Below, one piece after another: positions 7,249 to 14,567 of a DNA stretch of 15,889 nt. The position numbers were made by a program, and so were the translations under genes. The number at the start of each line of letters is the position of its first letter. Within the stretch, counting starts at the first letter, position 1. The DNA lies in contig JAHHUA010000023.1 of NCBI GenBank assembly GCA_020024235.1, positions 1 to 15,889 of the forward strand. The letters are read 5' to 3'. The notes beneath the pieces are model-generated. The model saw only the letters and a program-made list of their open reading frames with translations, did not search any database and was not told the DNA's origin. The stretch is from Oscillospiraceae bacterium (GTDB lineage Bacteria > Bacillota > Clostridia > Oscillospirales > Ruminococcaceae).

Positions 7249-7920
7249 TTATTTTATTTCAAAAAATTTATTTACACAGTTTCTGATTTTATTTTGTATA
7301 TGAGAAATTTCCAAAGGCTCATCCTCTTCAAAGCAGGGGATAATCTGCCAGTTTAATTTATCTGCGGCATACATAGCGGATTTACGGCATTTTTCCATAT
7401 ATTCGTAATCAGATTCCAATATGTCTTTTTTATTATTATCTCCGCTATATCTCTTTTCAATTAATTTTTTTGTAATCTTAGGCGGCATATCCAAATAAAT
7501 TATCAAATCCGGACGGGGAAGACCCATTTTTTCGTATTCATAATCATAAAGCCAGTCTATATAGGCTTTTCTTTCCCCTTCCTCAAGTCTTACCATTTGA
7601 TGAATAATATTTGAAGTAGTATATCTGTCAGCAATTATATAGTCTTTTTCCCTTATATCTTTTTCCCAGTCGGTTTTGTAACTTATATATCTGTCAGAGG
7701 CATAAAATCCCGAAGCTGCATATACATTTATTTCAGAGGATTGTCCTATTTCACCTTTTAAATACATTTTTACCAAAGCTGAAGATGGTTTATCATAATC
7801 GGGGAAAGAAATTTTTCTGACAGATTTCCCTATTTTATTTAAATAATCCGCCAAAAGATTGCTTTGGGTTTCTTTTCCGCTGCCATCTATACCATCTATA
7901 ACTATTAATTTGCTCTGCAT
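7249..7920 (-). CDS. tmk: Thymidylate kinase (dTMP kinase)
   Basis: The product should phosphorylate dTMP to dTDP, the step after ThyX. The 223-residue protein begins with a P-loop, GIDGSGKETQ (10-19), then SFPDY (38-42) for nucleotide binding, IADRYTTSNIIHQ (96-108) with the family DR motif, and RPDLIIYLDMPP (136-147). A lid-like basic stretch RYSGDNNKKDILESD (157-171) follows. The P-loop has Glu where Ser or Thr usually follows the lysine; I recall this GSGKETQ variant from other Clostridia thymidylate kinases. A deoxynucleoside-kinase role is the main alternative, but adjacency to thyX favours dTMP. The ribosome binding site AAGGGGAT overlaps the thyX stop codon region, and the gap to thyX is 17 bases. 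Confidence 0.85.
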   Translation of the reverse strand: MQSKLIVIDGIDGSGKETQSNLLADYLNKIGKSVRKISFPDYDKPSSALVKMYLKGEIGQSSEINVYAASGFYASDRYISYKTDWEKDIREKDYIIADRYTTSNIIHQMVRLEEGERKAYIDWLYDYEYEKMGLPRPDLIIYLDMPPKITKKLIEKRYSGDNNKKDILESDYEYMEKCRKSAMYAADKLNWQIIPCFEEDEPLEISHIQNKIRNCVNKFFEIK

Positions 7921-7937
7921 TTTTAATTTATCCCCTT

Positions 7938-8699
7938 TTATAGGTTTTTATATTTTTCTCTCACTTCATTAATTTTTCCGCAGGTCATTTTCCCCTCCGG
8001 GCAAGGCTTTTTTAAGCATTTTGGTCCTGCATCTTTAAAAATCGGATAAGCTGCTTTTTTAACTTCCCTTAGCATCATATCTGCAACTTCTCTTATTTCC
8101 CACTGGGCACGATTACAGCATCTATGATTAAAAAAGTTAATCAAGCTTCTTGCATTCATGGTAACAATCATTTTGGTACAGCAGGCATTGGGCAAAACAA
8201 ATCTTGCATCTTCAATACCCTTTTTCTCTGCGGCTTTTTTGGCTTCCCTTTCTTCCATTCCCATTTCAATCATAGTATTATAATGTTTTTCCGACAATAT
8301 TTTTGCCAGTTCATCATAAGCGTTCTGTATTTTATCCATGGTTTCAATAAAAAGCCTTTTTGCCTCGGGTACTGATTCTATTTCAGTAGGTATCACATAT
8401 TCAAAAGAATTTTCCTTTACATATCTTTGGCTTTGTACACTGTAAGATGCTATTCTGTGCCTTGTAATTTGAGCCAGCAATGACCGTGAAACACCTTCTA
8501 TTGCAAAAGTAAAGGATATATGTTCTATTGGGCTTTCGTGGCCGATTTCTCTGAGCATTTCCACAAAGTTTTCGGCTTTTTCATCTGTAAGGTTGTCCAG
8601 CAAAGTGTCAACATCAGATGAACTATAGCAAAGTTTAGCGGCAGCAGCCACTGTTTTTACGGGGTTTGGTGTATATGAGATAAGTTTTACTTTTGGCAT
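7938..8699 (-). CDS. thyX: Flavin-dependent thymidylate synthase ThyX
   Basis: ThyX makes dTMP from dUMP using methylene-tetrahydrofolate, FAD and NADPH, releasing tetrahydrofolate and so needing no dihydrofolate reductase for recycling. The signature RHR-x7-S is exact (R80, H81, R82 and S90, within RHRIASYSVQSQRY). GHESPIEH (53-60) and the arginine-rich NARSLINFFNHRC region are also present. I place the start at 8699, giving 253 residues beginning MPKVKLISYT. It has AGGAGA 6-7 bases upstream and fits the family, whereas the reading frame open to 8870 would add 57 unrelated residues and run through the terminator-like hairpin. It heads a tight series with tmk, the DJ-1 gene and the cyclo-ligase. 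A possible promoter overlaps the upstream hairpin. Confidence 0.94.
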   Translation of the reverse strand: MPKVKLISYTPNPVKTVAAAAKLCYSSSDVDTLLDNLTDEKAENFVEMLREIGHESPIEHISFTFAIEGVSRSLLAQITRHRIASYSVQSQRYVKENSFEYVIPTEIESVPEAKRLFIETMDKIQNAYDELAKILSEKHYNTMIEMGMEEREAKKAAEKKGIEDARFVLPNACCTKMIVTMNARSLINFFNHRCCNRAQWEIREVADMMLREVKKAAYPIFKDAGPKCLKKPCPEGKMTCGKINEVREKYKNL

Positions 8700-8716
8700 T
8701 TTAATTCTCCTGATAT

Positions 8717-8745
8717 ATTTTATTTTAAAAGGGTGTCGGATGCAA
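8717..8745 (-). promoter_or_regulatory. Possible sigma-A promoter of thyX, overlapping a hairpin
   Basis: On the minus strand TTGCAT (8740-8745) is followed by exactly 17 bases and TAAAAT (8717-8722). The -10 matches consensus at five of six positions, the -35 at three. Transcription would start only a few bases before the AGGAGA ribosome binding site, giving a very short leader. The spacer is the right arm of the hairpin at 8724-8757. Alternatively thyX is simply read through from the gene upstream. Confidence 0.35.
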
Positions 8746-8757
8746 CACCCTTTTAAA
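8724..8757 (-). terminator. Terminator-like hairpin between the cysteine-rich gene and thyX
   Basis: A perfect 13-bp inverted repeat (8724-8736 with 8745-8757, core AAAAGGGTGT/ACACCCTTTT) encloses an 8-base loop. Read on the minus strand, a GGGTGT/ACACCC stem ends in TTTT after an A-run, the form of an intrinsic terminator, 28 bases beyond the stop of the cysteine-rich gene. The T-run is short and broken by AAAATAAAA, so partial read-through into thyX is possible. Confidence 0.65.
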
Positions 8758-8784
8758 TTATGTTTTTGTTTAAAACTGTTATGT

Positions 8785-9570
8785 TTAATTATCGCAGTTT
8801 TCCTCCATTTTAGGTGGGAAAAACGCATCCGTTGGGAATTTAATCTTCTTAAAGAGTTCGCAGGGATCATCTCCGGAAGAAGCTACACTGCCTTTTTCGG
8901 GAACACAGAAATCATAAGCGGGTATCATTACCTGAACTCTTCTTTCAAGCTGTACAATAGTGAAAAGACCCAATGTAACAAAGACATATTTTTTTCTTTC
9001 GCAGCAGCAAAATTTTCCGTTAAAACTACTGCAAATACATTCGGGAATTTCACAGCAGGGTTCAGAGCACTGACATTTTTCTGCAAGTTTTACAGAAAGA
9101 CAGACAGGATCTACACACTGTACCGATGCAATAGGAGCATTGCTTCCTCTGTATTTGCAGTCCATACCGTTTCTGTCAGAGCTGAAATTGGATACATTTC
9201 CATCGCTGCCGTAAAGGATAACCTTCTTTGAAAATATAGAAAGACCTTTTACTGTAACAGGCGGAACCAAAGGTGCTGTGTAAACACTCAGCTTTACTTC
9301 AAAGAAAAAGGTAATATCAACACTGTAAAATCCTTTGTTAAAAGGTATGGGTTCCACATCTAAGTACACATCTATAATTTTACAATCCTTTATTTTTACA
9401 CTATTGGCATTGTCGATAATCTGCTGATCACATTCGGTAAAATAAACCTCCAAATCATCAAGACAGTCCTTATCGGATGCACTGTCATAAATTCTTTTGG
9501 TATCTATGCACACAGCTTCCTTAAAGCAGTTGTTGCCTGTTGTATTTACAGGCCCTTCTTTCATTGCCAT
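8785..9570 (-). CDS. Cysteine-rich conserved protein of unknown function
   Basis: I do not recognise a characterised family, although the pattern resembles an unnamed protein I associate with Clostridia genomes. The 261 residues contain 20 cysteines. Eleven are packed between positions 152 and 190 as CxC, CC and CCC groups (for example KCQCSEPCCEIPECIC, 165-180, and FCCCERK, 187-193). The N-terminal part (about 20-125) is predicted by eye to be beta-rich (DVYLDVEPIPF, GFYSVDITFFFEVKLSVY). No signal peptide or membrane helix is visible, so the cysteines may bind metal or cross-link in a structure such as a spore layer; neither is shown. The ATG has a strong AGGAGGT site 7 bases upstream. It lies 79 bases after pcrA and ends at a terminator-like hairpin, so it may be its own transcription unit. 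Confidence 0.75.
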   Translation of the reverse strand: MAMKEGPVNTTGNNCFKEAVCIDTKRIYDSASDKDCLDDLEVYFTECDQQIIDNANSVKIKDCKIIDVYLDVEPIPFNKGFYSVDITFFFEVKLSVYTAPLVPPVTVKGLSIFSKKVILYGSDGNVSNFSSDRNGMDCKYRGSNAPIASVQCVDPVCLSVKLAEKCQCSEPCCEIPECICSSFNGKFCCCERKKYVFVTLGLFTIVQLERRVQVMIPAYDFCVPEKGSVASSGDDPCELFKKIKFPTDAFFPPKMEENCDN

Positions 9571-9614
9571 ACAAAAACCTCCTGTTTATATAATGTTTTT
9601 AGAAGTTATCAATA

Positions 9615-9629
9615 TATTGTATGACAATA
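9615..9629. promoter_or_regulatory. Inverted repeat upstream of the cysteine-rich gene
   Basis: TATTGT and ACAATA flank a 3-base ATG, forming a perfect 6-bp inverted repeat about 45-59 bases before the start of the cysteine-rich gene. A candidate promoter (TTGATA, 16 bases, TATAAA on the minus strand) lies just downstream of it, but its -10 almost abuts the ribosome binding site. The repeat could be an operator; the evidence is symmetry and location only. Confidence 0.25.
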
Positions 9630-9649
9630 AATCGTATATGTGAATGAAA

Positions 9650-12025
9650 TTAACTTAATTTCTTCATTTTTGCAAAATTAGCCATTATTTTTCTGGTTCC
9701 GACTTTTTCAAATTCTATTTCCAAAAGACTGTCATTTCCCATAGGCTTTGCAGATAAAATTGTGCCCATTCCGAAAACATTGTGTTCCACCATATCACCT
9801 GTGTTGTATTTGACAGTCTGTGTTTTTTTAGCAGCAGGTGAAGAATTTCTGTTTGTTGCTGTACTGCCACGGTTTATTCCGGTTTTTTTTCTGGTGAAAG
9901 ATTCCATTTCGGATAAAGTGGCTTTTCTTATAGTTTTATCTTCATAATTGCAAAGTTCCATTGGAATTTCTTTTACAAAATCACTTATAGGATTAAGACT
10001 TATTTTTCCAAATACCATTCTTTGCTCTGCACAGGTAATATAAAGTTCTTTTTTTGCTCTGGTAATTCCCACATAAGCCAGTCGCCGTTCTTCCTCCATC
10101 TCGGAAGTTATTCCTCTTGACATTATTCCCGGGAATATATTATTTTCCATACCCGCTATAAACACATAGGGAAACTCCAAGCCCTTAGCTGAATGCAAAG
10201 TCATAAGCATAACCACATCACTGTCATCATGGCGGTCAAGGTCGGTGTAAAGAGTTATTTCCTCCAAAAATCCCGACAAGGTGCTTTCTTCATTTTCCGC
10301 TTCATATTTAATCATGTTTGTTTTAAGTTCTTCCACATTTTCTATACGGGTTTCACCCTGTATTCCTTCTGCCTTTAGCATTTCCAGATAACCTGTCTTT
10401 TCCAAAACCATATCTAAAAATTCGTTTAGAGGCATACTGTCTGTCTGACACATAATTAACTTCAGCATCCCGGTAAATTGTTTTAAATCCTTTGCTTTTC
10501 TCTGCAAAGGTGCATATTCATCTGCTCTGTCCATAACCTCAAACAAAGGAAGACCTATAGTGTCAGCAATAGTTTCGCACATTTCCACAGTAGCGGTACC
10601 TATACCTCTTTTGGGTTCATTTATAATTCTTTTCATCCTTAGTTTATCATCAGGATTATTTATGACGCTCAAATAAGCAATCACATCTTTAATTTCTTTT
10701 CTCTCATAGAATTTAAGCCCACCGAAAATTTTATAAGGTATACTTCTTTGTAAAAGGGCTCTTTCTATTGTATTTGACTGAGCATTCATACGATACAAAA
10801 CAGCATGGTCGGAATAAGCAGCTCCCCCTATGACATTTTTCTCAATTATGTCGGATATAAACTGAGCTTCCGTACTCTCATTTTCAGAGCGGAAAATTTT
10901 TATTTTTTCTCCCTCTCCCTTATCTGTCCAAAGATTTTTTCCTTTTCGTTCCTTGTTATTTTTTATAACATTATTTGCCGCATCCAAAATAGTCTGTGTG
11001 GAACGATAATTTTGTTCCAATCTAATAACAACGGTATCCTTAAACTGTTTTTCAAAGTTTAATATATTTTCTATGGTAGCTCCTCTGAATTTATAAATAC
11101 TTTGGTCATCATCGCCCACTACACATAGGTTATGATGTTTTTCTGCCAAAAGACTTACCAGCATATACTGAGAGTTATTAGTATCCTGATATTCGTCCAC
11201 CATAATATATCTGAATTTATTGCGGTATTTTTCCAAAATATCTTCGTTTTCCTGAAAAAGTCTTACTGTTTGAGTAATTATGTCATCAAAGTCCATAGCA
11301 TTGGATTTTTTCAGTTGTTTTTGATATTCTTCATAAATTTTGGAAATTTTGCTCATTCTGAAATCCGCTGCATTTTCTTCCATTGCCTCTTTTGGACTTA
11401 TCATAAAATCTTTAAATTTACCCATTTGTGATAAAACCATTTTCGGAGGAAATAATTTTTCCTCCATTTCAAGGTTTTTCATAACTTCTTTTATCACTTT
11501 AAGGGAATCGTCAGTGTCATATATAGTAAAATTTCTTTCATATCCCAATCTTTCACATTCCCGTCTTAAAATTCTCACACAGGCAGAGTGAAATGTAGCG
11601 GCATTAATATCCTCAGCCATATCCCCCAACATAAGAGAAAGCCTTTCTCTCAGTTCATTGGCAGCTTTGTTTGTAAAAGTAATAGCTAAAATATTCCATG
11701 GATTTATCTTATAAGGTGCCATTATCTCATTTATTTTTTCATCATCACCGCCCTTTGTAAGATATTCTTCCATATAGGTTATATCTTCTTCAGAAACAAA
11801 AGGCGGAACATATTCGCTTTCATAAGCATCGCCGTATTTAACCAAATTTGCAATTCTGTTTACAAGTACTGTAGTTTTTCCGCTGCCTGCACCGGCCAAA
11901 ATCAAAACAGGCCCTTTAGCTTTTACCACAGCTTTCATCTGCATATCATTCATGCGTCCGAATTTTTTCTCTATTATCTTTTTTCTTAGCTTTAGATATT
12001 TATTTTTAAGTTCCTCACTTATCAA
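9650..12025 (-). CDS. pcrA: ATP-dependent DNA helicase PcrA/UvrD
   Basis: This superfamily 1A 3'-5' helicase acts in nucleotide excision repair, plasmid replication and clearing of recombinase or RNA polymerase from DNA. In order, the 791 residues show the Q motif (NDMQ, about 26-29), Walker A LAGAGSGKTT (43-52), motif Ia ILAITFTNKAA (112-122), motif II VDEYQDTN (276-283), motif III VGDDDQSIYKFRGA (303-316), motif IV LEQNYRS, motif V LHSAKGLEF (near 611) and motif VI RRLAYVGITRAKKELYI (near 648). A C-terminal Tudor-like tail (GDMVEHNVFGMGTI) is of the type that contacts RNA polymerase in PcrA. About 45 extra residues (64-108) lie between Walker A and motif Ia. The start is TTG at 12025, with GAGGT upstream; starting at the internal Met25 would lose the leader conserved in relatives, as I recall them. 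It is divergent from feoA. Confidence 0.95.
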   Translation of the reverse strand: MISEELKNKYLKLRKKIIEKKFGRMNDMQMKAVVKAKGPVLILAGAGSGKTTVLVNRIANLVKYGDAYESEYVPPFVSEEDITYMEEYLTKGGDDEKINEIMAPYKINPWNILAITFTNKAANELRERLSLMLGDMAEDINAATFHSACVRILRRECERLGYERNFTIYDTDDSLKVIKEVMKNLEMEEKLFPPKMVLSQMGKFKDFMISPKEAMEENAADFRMSKISKIYEEYQKQLKKSNAMDFDDIITQTVRLFQENEDILEKYRNKFRYIMVDEYQDTNNSQYMLVSLLAEKHHNLCVVGDDDQSIYKFRGATIENILNFEKQFKDTVVIRLEQNYRSTQTILDAANNVIKNNKERKGKNLWTDKGEGEKIKIFRSENESTEAQFISDIIEKNVIGGAAYSDHAVLYRMNAQSNTIERALLQRSIPYKIFGGLKFYERKEIKDVIAYLSVINNPDDKLRMKRIINEPKRGIGTATVEMCETIADTIGLPLFEVMDRADEYAPLQRKAKDLKQFTGMLKLIMCQTDSMPLNEFLDMVLEKTGYLEMLKAEGIQGETRIENVEELKTNMIKYEAENEESTLSGFLEEITLYTDLDRHDDSDVVMLMTLHSAKGLEFPYVFIAGMENNIFPGIMSRGITSEMEEERRLAYVGITRAKKELYITCAEQRMVFGKISLNPISDFVKEIPMELCNYEDKTIRKATLSEMESFTRKKTGINRGSTATNRNSSPAAKKTQTVKYNTGDMVEHNVFGMGTILSAKPMGNDSLLEIEFEKVGTRKIMANFAKMKKLS

Positions 12026-12241
12026 ATTTTTTACCTCATTTCATATCCGAGATTTAAATCACATATATAATATAATAGCATGAAATACGAATTTTTTCTA
12101 CCGAAATACAAAATAATATCTCACAATAATTTAGATTTTATTTTCTGTTTTTTCTATATACCCTTGGAATACTCACAAAATATAAATATAGGAATATATT
12201 GAAAGTGGTTATAAAAATTAATTGTAAGGGGGGAAAAAATT
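12026..12241. other. Divergent pcrA/feoA intergenic region
   Basis: These 216 AT-rich bases must hold the promoters of pcrA (leftward) and feoAB (rightward). I see no recognisable Fur-type (GATAATNNNATTATC-like) or DtxR/IdeR-type operator, no riboswitch-like structure and no open reading frame of note. The leftward side has several overlapping -10-like sequences near 12065-12085 but no convincing -35, so I do not mark a pcrA promoter. Confidence 0.5.
12164..12192 (+). promoter_or_regulatory. Possible feoAB promoter
   Basis: TTGGAA (12164-12169), 17 bases, then TATAGG (12187-12192) is the best-spaced candidate ahead of feoA. Each hexamer matches sigma-A consensus at four of six positions. Transcription would start near 12199, about 40 bases before the TTG start, leaving room for the G-rich ribosome binding site. 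In such AT-rich DNA this remains a guess. Confidence 0.28.
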
Positions 12242-12475
12242 TTGAATAATATACCACTTTCTAAAATATCAAAAGATGAGTGTGCCATTATCCGCAATAT
12301 CTATTGCGATAAAACTCTCAAAACCCGTCTTTTTGATTTAGGACTAATTGAAGGAACAAAAATAAAATGTGTAAACATAGCCATGGGAAAAAGTCCTCTG
12401 GCCTTTGATATACGAGGAACCATAGTAGCTTTGAGAAAATCAGACTGTCAAAAGATTTTTGCAGAGCTTGTATAA
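12242..12475 (+). CDS. feoA: Ferrous iron transport protein FeoA
   Basis: FeoA is a small cytosolic SH3-like partner that FeoB needs for Fe(II) uptake. The 77 residues have the family pattern: a PLS opening (PLSKISKDECAII), the RLFDLGLIEGTKIKCV core (about 29-44), and the AFDIRGTIVALRKSDCQKI ending (54-72). The normal FeoA length is about 75-80. Translation starts at TTG, with a strong AAGGGGGG site about 8 bases upstream. It precedes feoB by 22 bases in the same orientation, forming one operon. No FeoC is present, as is usual outside gamma-proteobacteria. Confidence 0.93.
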   Translation: MNNIPLSKISKDECAIIRNIYCDKTLKTRLFDLGLIEGTKIKCVNIAMGKSPLAFDIRGTIVALRKSDCQKIFAELV

Positions 12476-12497
12476 AATTTAAAAAGGAGCTGATATT

Positions 12498-14531
12498 TTG
12501 ACAAGCAGTGAGTCATACACCGTAGGTTTAGCGGGCAATCCCAATGTGGGGAAAAGTACCGTTTTCAATGCTCTTACCGGTATGAAACAGCATACAGGAA
12601 ACTGGACCGGCAAAACTGTTTCCACCGCTTTCGGCAAATATGCTTTTAACGGAAATATGTACACTTTGGTGGATTTACCAGGGATTTATTCCCTTGATGC
12701 CGACTCCCCCGAAGAAGAAATAGCAGGGGATTATCTGCTTACAGGAGCTACTGACGCTGTAATAGTAGTCTGTGATGCTACCTGTTTGGAAAGAAACTTA
12801 AATCTTCTGTTTCAGATTATGGATATAACACCAAATACAGTGCTTTGCTTAAATCTTATAGATGAAGCCAAAAAGAAAAACATAAAAACTGATATTAATA
12901 AATTAGAGGAAATTCTTCATATACCTGTAGTGCCATGCTGTGCCCGAAATAAAAAAGGACTTCACAACCTTGCTAAAGCCACTGAAAAAATTTGCAAGGA
13001 AAAAAACACTACAAAATTTAAAATACAATTTCCGGACAGTATTGAGAAAACCATAAATAAAATTATTTCATGTTTTCCGAAAACGGATTATTTATCCCGC
13101 TATGATGCTTTGGAAATAATTAAAAAATCAACTCCTGAAAATTTAGAAAACTACTCTCCCAAAATAAAAGCCGCACTTAAAGAGCTTTATGCGGAAATTG
13201 ACACTTCCCCTATTGAATTAATTAAATCTTCATATATACTTACCGCAGAAAAAATAGCCAAAAATATACTTACTCTGAATGAAAACTCCAATAAATCCGA
13301 CAGAAAACTTGATAAATTCCTGACCGGAAAATATACATCTCTTCCTATTATGCTGGCACTTTTATTTTTGGTTCTGTGGATTACAATCAGCGGTGCCAAT
13401 TACCCTTCCCAGCTTATTTACAACAGTCTTTTCAAAATAGAGGATTACTTAACCAATTTTTTTGTATCCAATAACCTGCCTTCATGGCTTCATGGTGTGC
13501 TTGTACTGGGAGTTTATCGGGTTTTGGCATGGGTTGTTTCTGTAATGCTTCCACCTATGGCTATTTTTTTTCCACTGTTTACTTTGTTGGAGGATTTCGG
13601 ATATTTACCCCGTGTAGCTTTTAATCTGGATAACAATTTTGAAAAATCAGGTTCCTCAGGCAAACAGGCACTTACAATGTGTATGGGACTTGGCTGTAAC
13701 GCAGTAGGTGTTACAGGATGCCGAATAATAAACTCACCCCGAGAACGAATAATAGCTATTCTCACAAATAATTTCATGCCATGTAACGGAAGATTTCCCA
13801 CTCTCATTGCCATAACTACCATGTTTTTCGGAGGTATAACATTAACTGCTCCATGGAACGGACTTTTTTCTGCAATTATTTTAAGCATAGTTATTATTTC
13901 AGGAGTAATTGTAACTTTTATCATGTCTAAAATTCTTTCCAAAACCATACTTAAGGGCATACCATCATCTTTTGCTTTGGAAATGCCTCCCTACCGCCCT
14001 CCACAAATCGGAAAAGTTATAGTACGCTCTATTTTTGACAGAACTTTATTTGTTTTAGGCAGAGCTGTTATGGTGGCAGCCCCCGCAGGACTTATTATCT
14101 GGATTATGGCAAATGTCTATGTAGGTGAAAACACCATTTTAGCTATATGTGCTGATTTTCTCAATCCATTCGCTTCTCTTTTCGGTATGGACGGAATAAT
14201 TCTTTTGGCATTTATCTTAGGATTTCCTGCCAATGAAATAGTTGTTCCCATAATGATTATGGCATACACCGGATGTGGTGCTTTAGTTGATTATGAAAGT
14301 TTGGAAAGTCTTAAAGCTCTTTTTGTAAATTGCGGCTGGACAATTCAAACTGCTGTATCTGTTTTGATTTTTACTCTTTGTCATTGGCCCTGTTCTACCA
14401 CCTGTTTAACTGTAAAAAGGGAAACAGGCAGTTTTAAATGGACATTACTCAGTTTCCTTCTTCCCACTGTTTCAGGATTTATACTCTGTTTTATAGTAAA
14501 TGTTATTTTTAAATTGGCAGCACTTATATAA
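12498..14531 (+). CDS. feoB: Ferrous iron transporter FeoB
   Basis: FeoB imports Fe(II) across the cytoplasmic membrane and has a cytosolic N-terminal G domain. Of 677 residues, about 1-165 form the GTPase: G1 GNPNVGKST (13-21), switch I GNWTGKT with T37, G3 DLPG (59-62), G4 NLIDEA (119-124) and a G5-like CCARNKKG. A helical spacer (about 175-275) leads to the membrane domain from about 281. That domain carries Gate-type motifs CMGLGCNAVGVTGCR (395-409), NFMPCNGRFP (425-434), LGFPANE (574-580) and HWPCSTTCLTVKRET (629-643). The translation start is TTG with AAAGGAGC upstream. Length and motifs are complete, with no sign of decay. The operon ends at the hairpin just after the stop. Iron-dependent regulation is expected, but no operator is visible. 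Confidence 0.95.
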   Translation: MTSSESYTVGLAGNPNVGKSTVFNALTGMKQHTGNWTGKTVSTAFGKYAFNGNMYTLVDLPGIYSLDADSPEEEIAGDYLLTGATDAVIVVCDATCLERNLNLLFQIMDITPNTVLCLNLIDEAKKKNIKTDINKLEEILHIPVVPCCARNKKGLHNLAKATEKICKEKNTTKFKIQFPDSIEKTINKIISCFPKTDYLSRYDALEIIKKSTPENLENYSPKIKAALKELYAEIDTSPIELIKSSYILTAEKIAKNILTLNENSNKSDRKLDKFLTGKYTSLPIMLALLFLVLWITISGANYPSQLIYNSLFKIEDYLTNFFVSNNLPSWLHGVLVLGVYRVLAWVVSVMLPPMAIFFPLFTLLEDFGYLPRVAFNLDNNFEKSGSSGKQALTMCMGLGCNAVGVTGCRIINSPRERIIAILTNNFMPCNGRFPTLIAITTMFFGGITLTAPWNGLFSAIILSIVIISGVIVTFIMSKILSKTILKGIPSSFALEMPPYRPPQIGKVIVRSIFDRTLFVLGRAVMVAAPAGLIIWIMANVYVGENTILAICADFLNPFASLFGMDGIILLAFILGFPANEIVVPIMIMAYTGCGALVDYESLESLKALFVNCGWTIQTAVSVLIFTLCHWPCSTTCLTVKRETGSFKWTLLSFLLPTVSGFILCFIVNVIFKLAALI

Positions 14532-14532
14532 G

Positions 14533-14567
14533 AAAAACCGATGCGTAAAAACGCATCGGTTTTTTGT
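14533..14567. terminator. Bidirectional intrinsic terminator between feoB and the lipoprotein gene
   Basis: A perfect 14-bp stem (14533-14546 with 14551-14564, core ACCGATGCGT/ACGCATCGGT) closes an AAAA loop. T-runs follow on both strands (TTTTTT on plus, TTTTTCTTA on minus). It begins two bases after the feoB stop and ends four bases before the stop of the convergent lipoprotein gene, so it must serve both. Confidence 0.93.

Noticed and set aside
8700..8870. N-terminal extension of thyX to 8870
   Set aside because: The extra 57 codons translate through the hairpin and the 3' end of the upstream gene, lack a ribosome binding site, and do not resemble ThyX. AGGAGA just before the ATG at 8699 decides the start.
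8740..9231. 163-codon open frame on the plus strand
   Set aside because: It lies antisense to the cysteine-rich gene, has no ribosome binding site, begins inside the terminator-like hairpin and gives a Phe/Ser/Cys-rich product typical of a shadow frame.
11132..11431. 99-codon open frame on the plus strand inside pcrA
   Set aside because: Antisense to conserved helicase motifs; Phe/Ile-rich composition reflects the complement of Lys/Glu-rich coding sequence.
12026..12241. Fur or DtxR operator ahead of feoA
   Set aside because: I looked for GATAAT/ATTATC and TTAGG-type palindromes and found none convincing; AT-rich chance matches are too partial to report.
13514..13960. 148-codon open frame on the minus strand inside feoB
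   Set aside because: It is antisense to the well-supported FeoB membrane domain and has no recognisable motif or translation signal.
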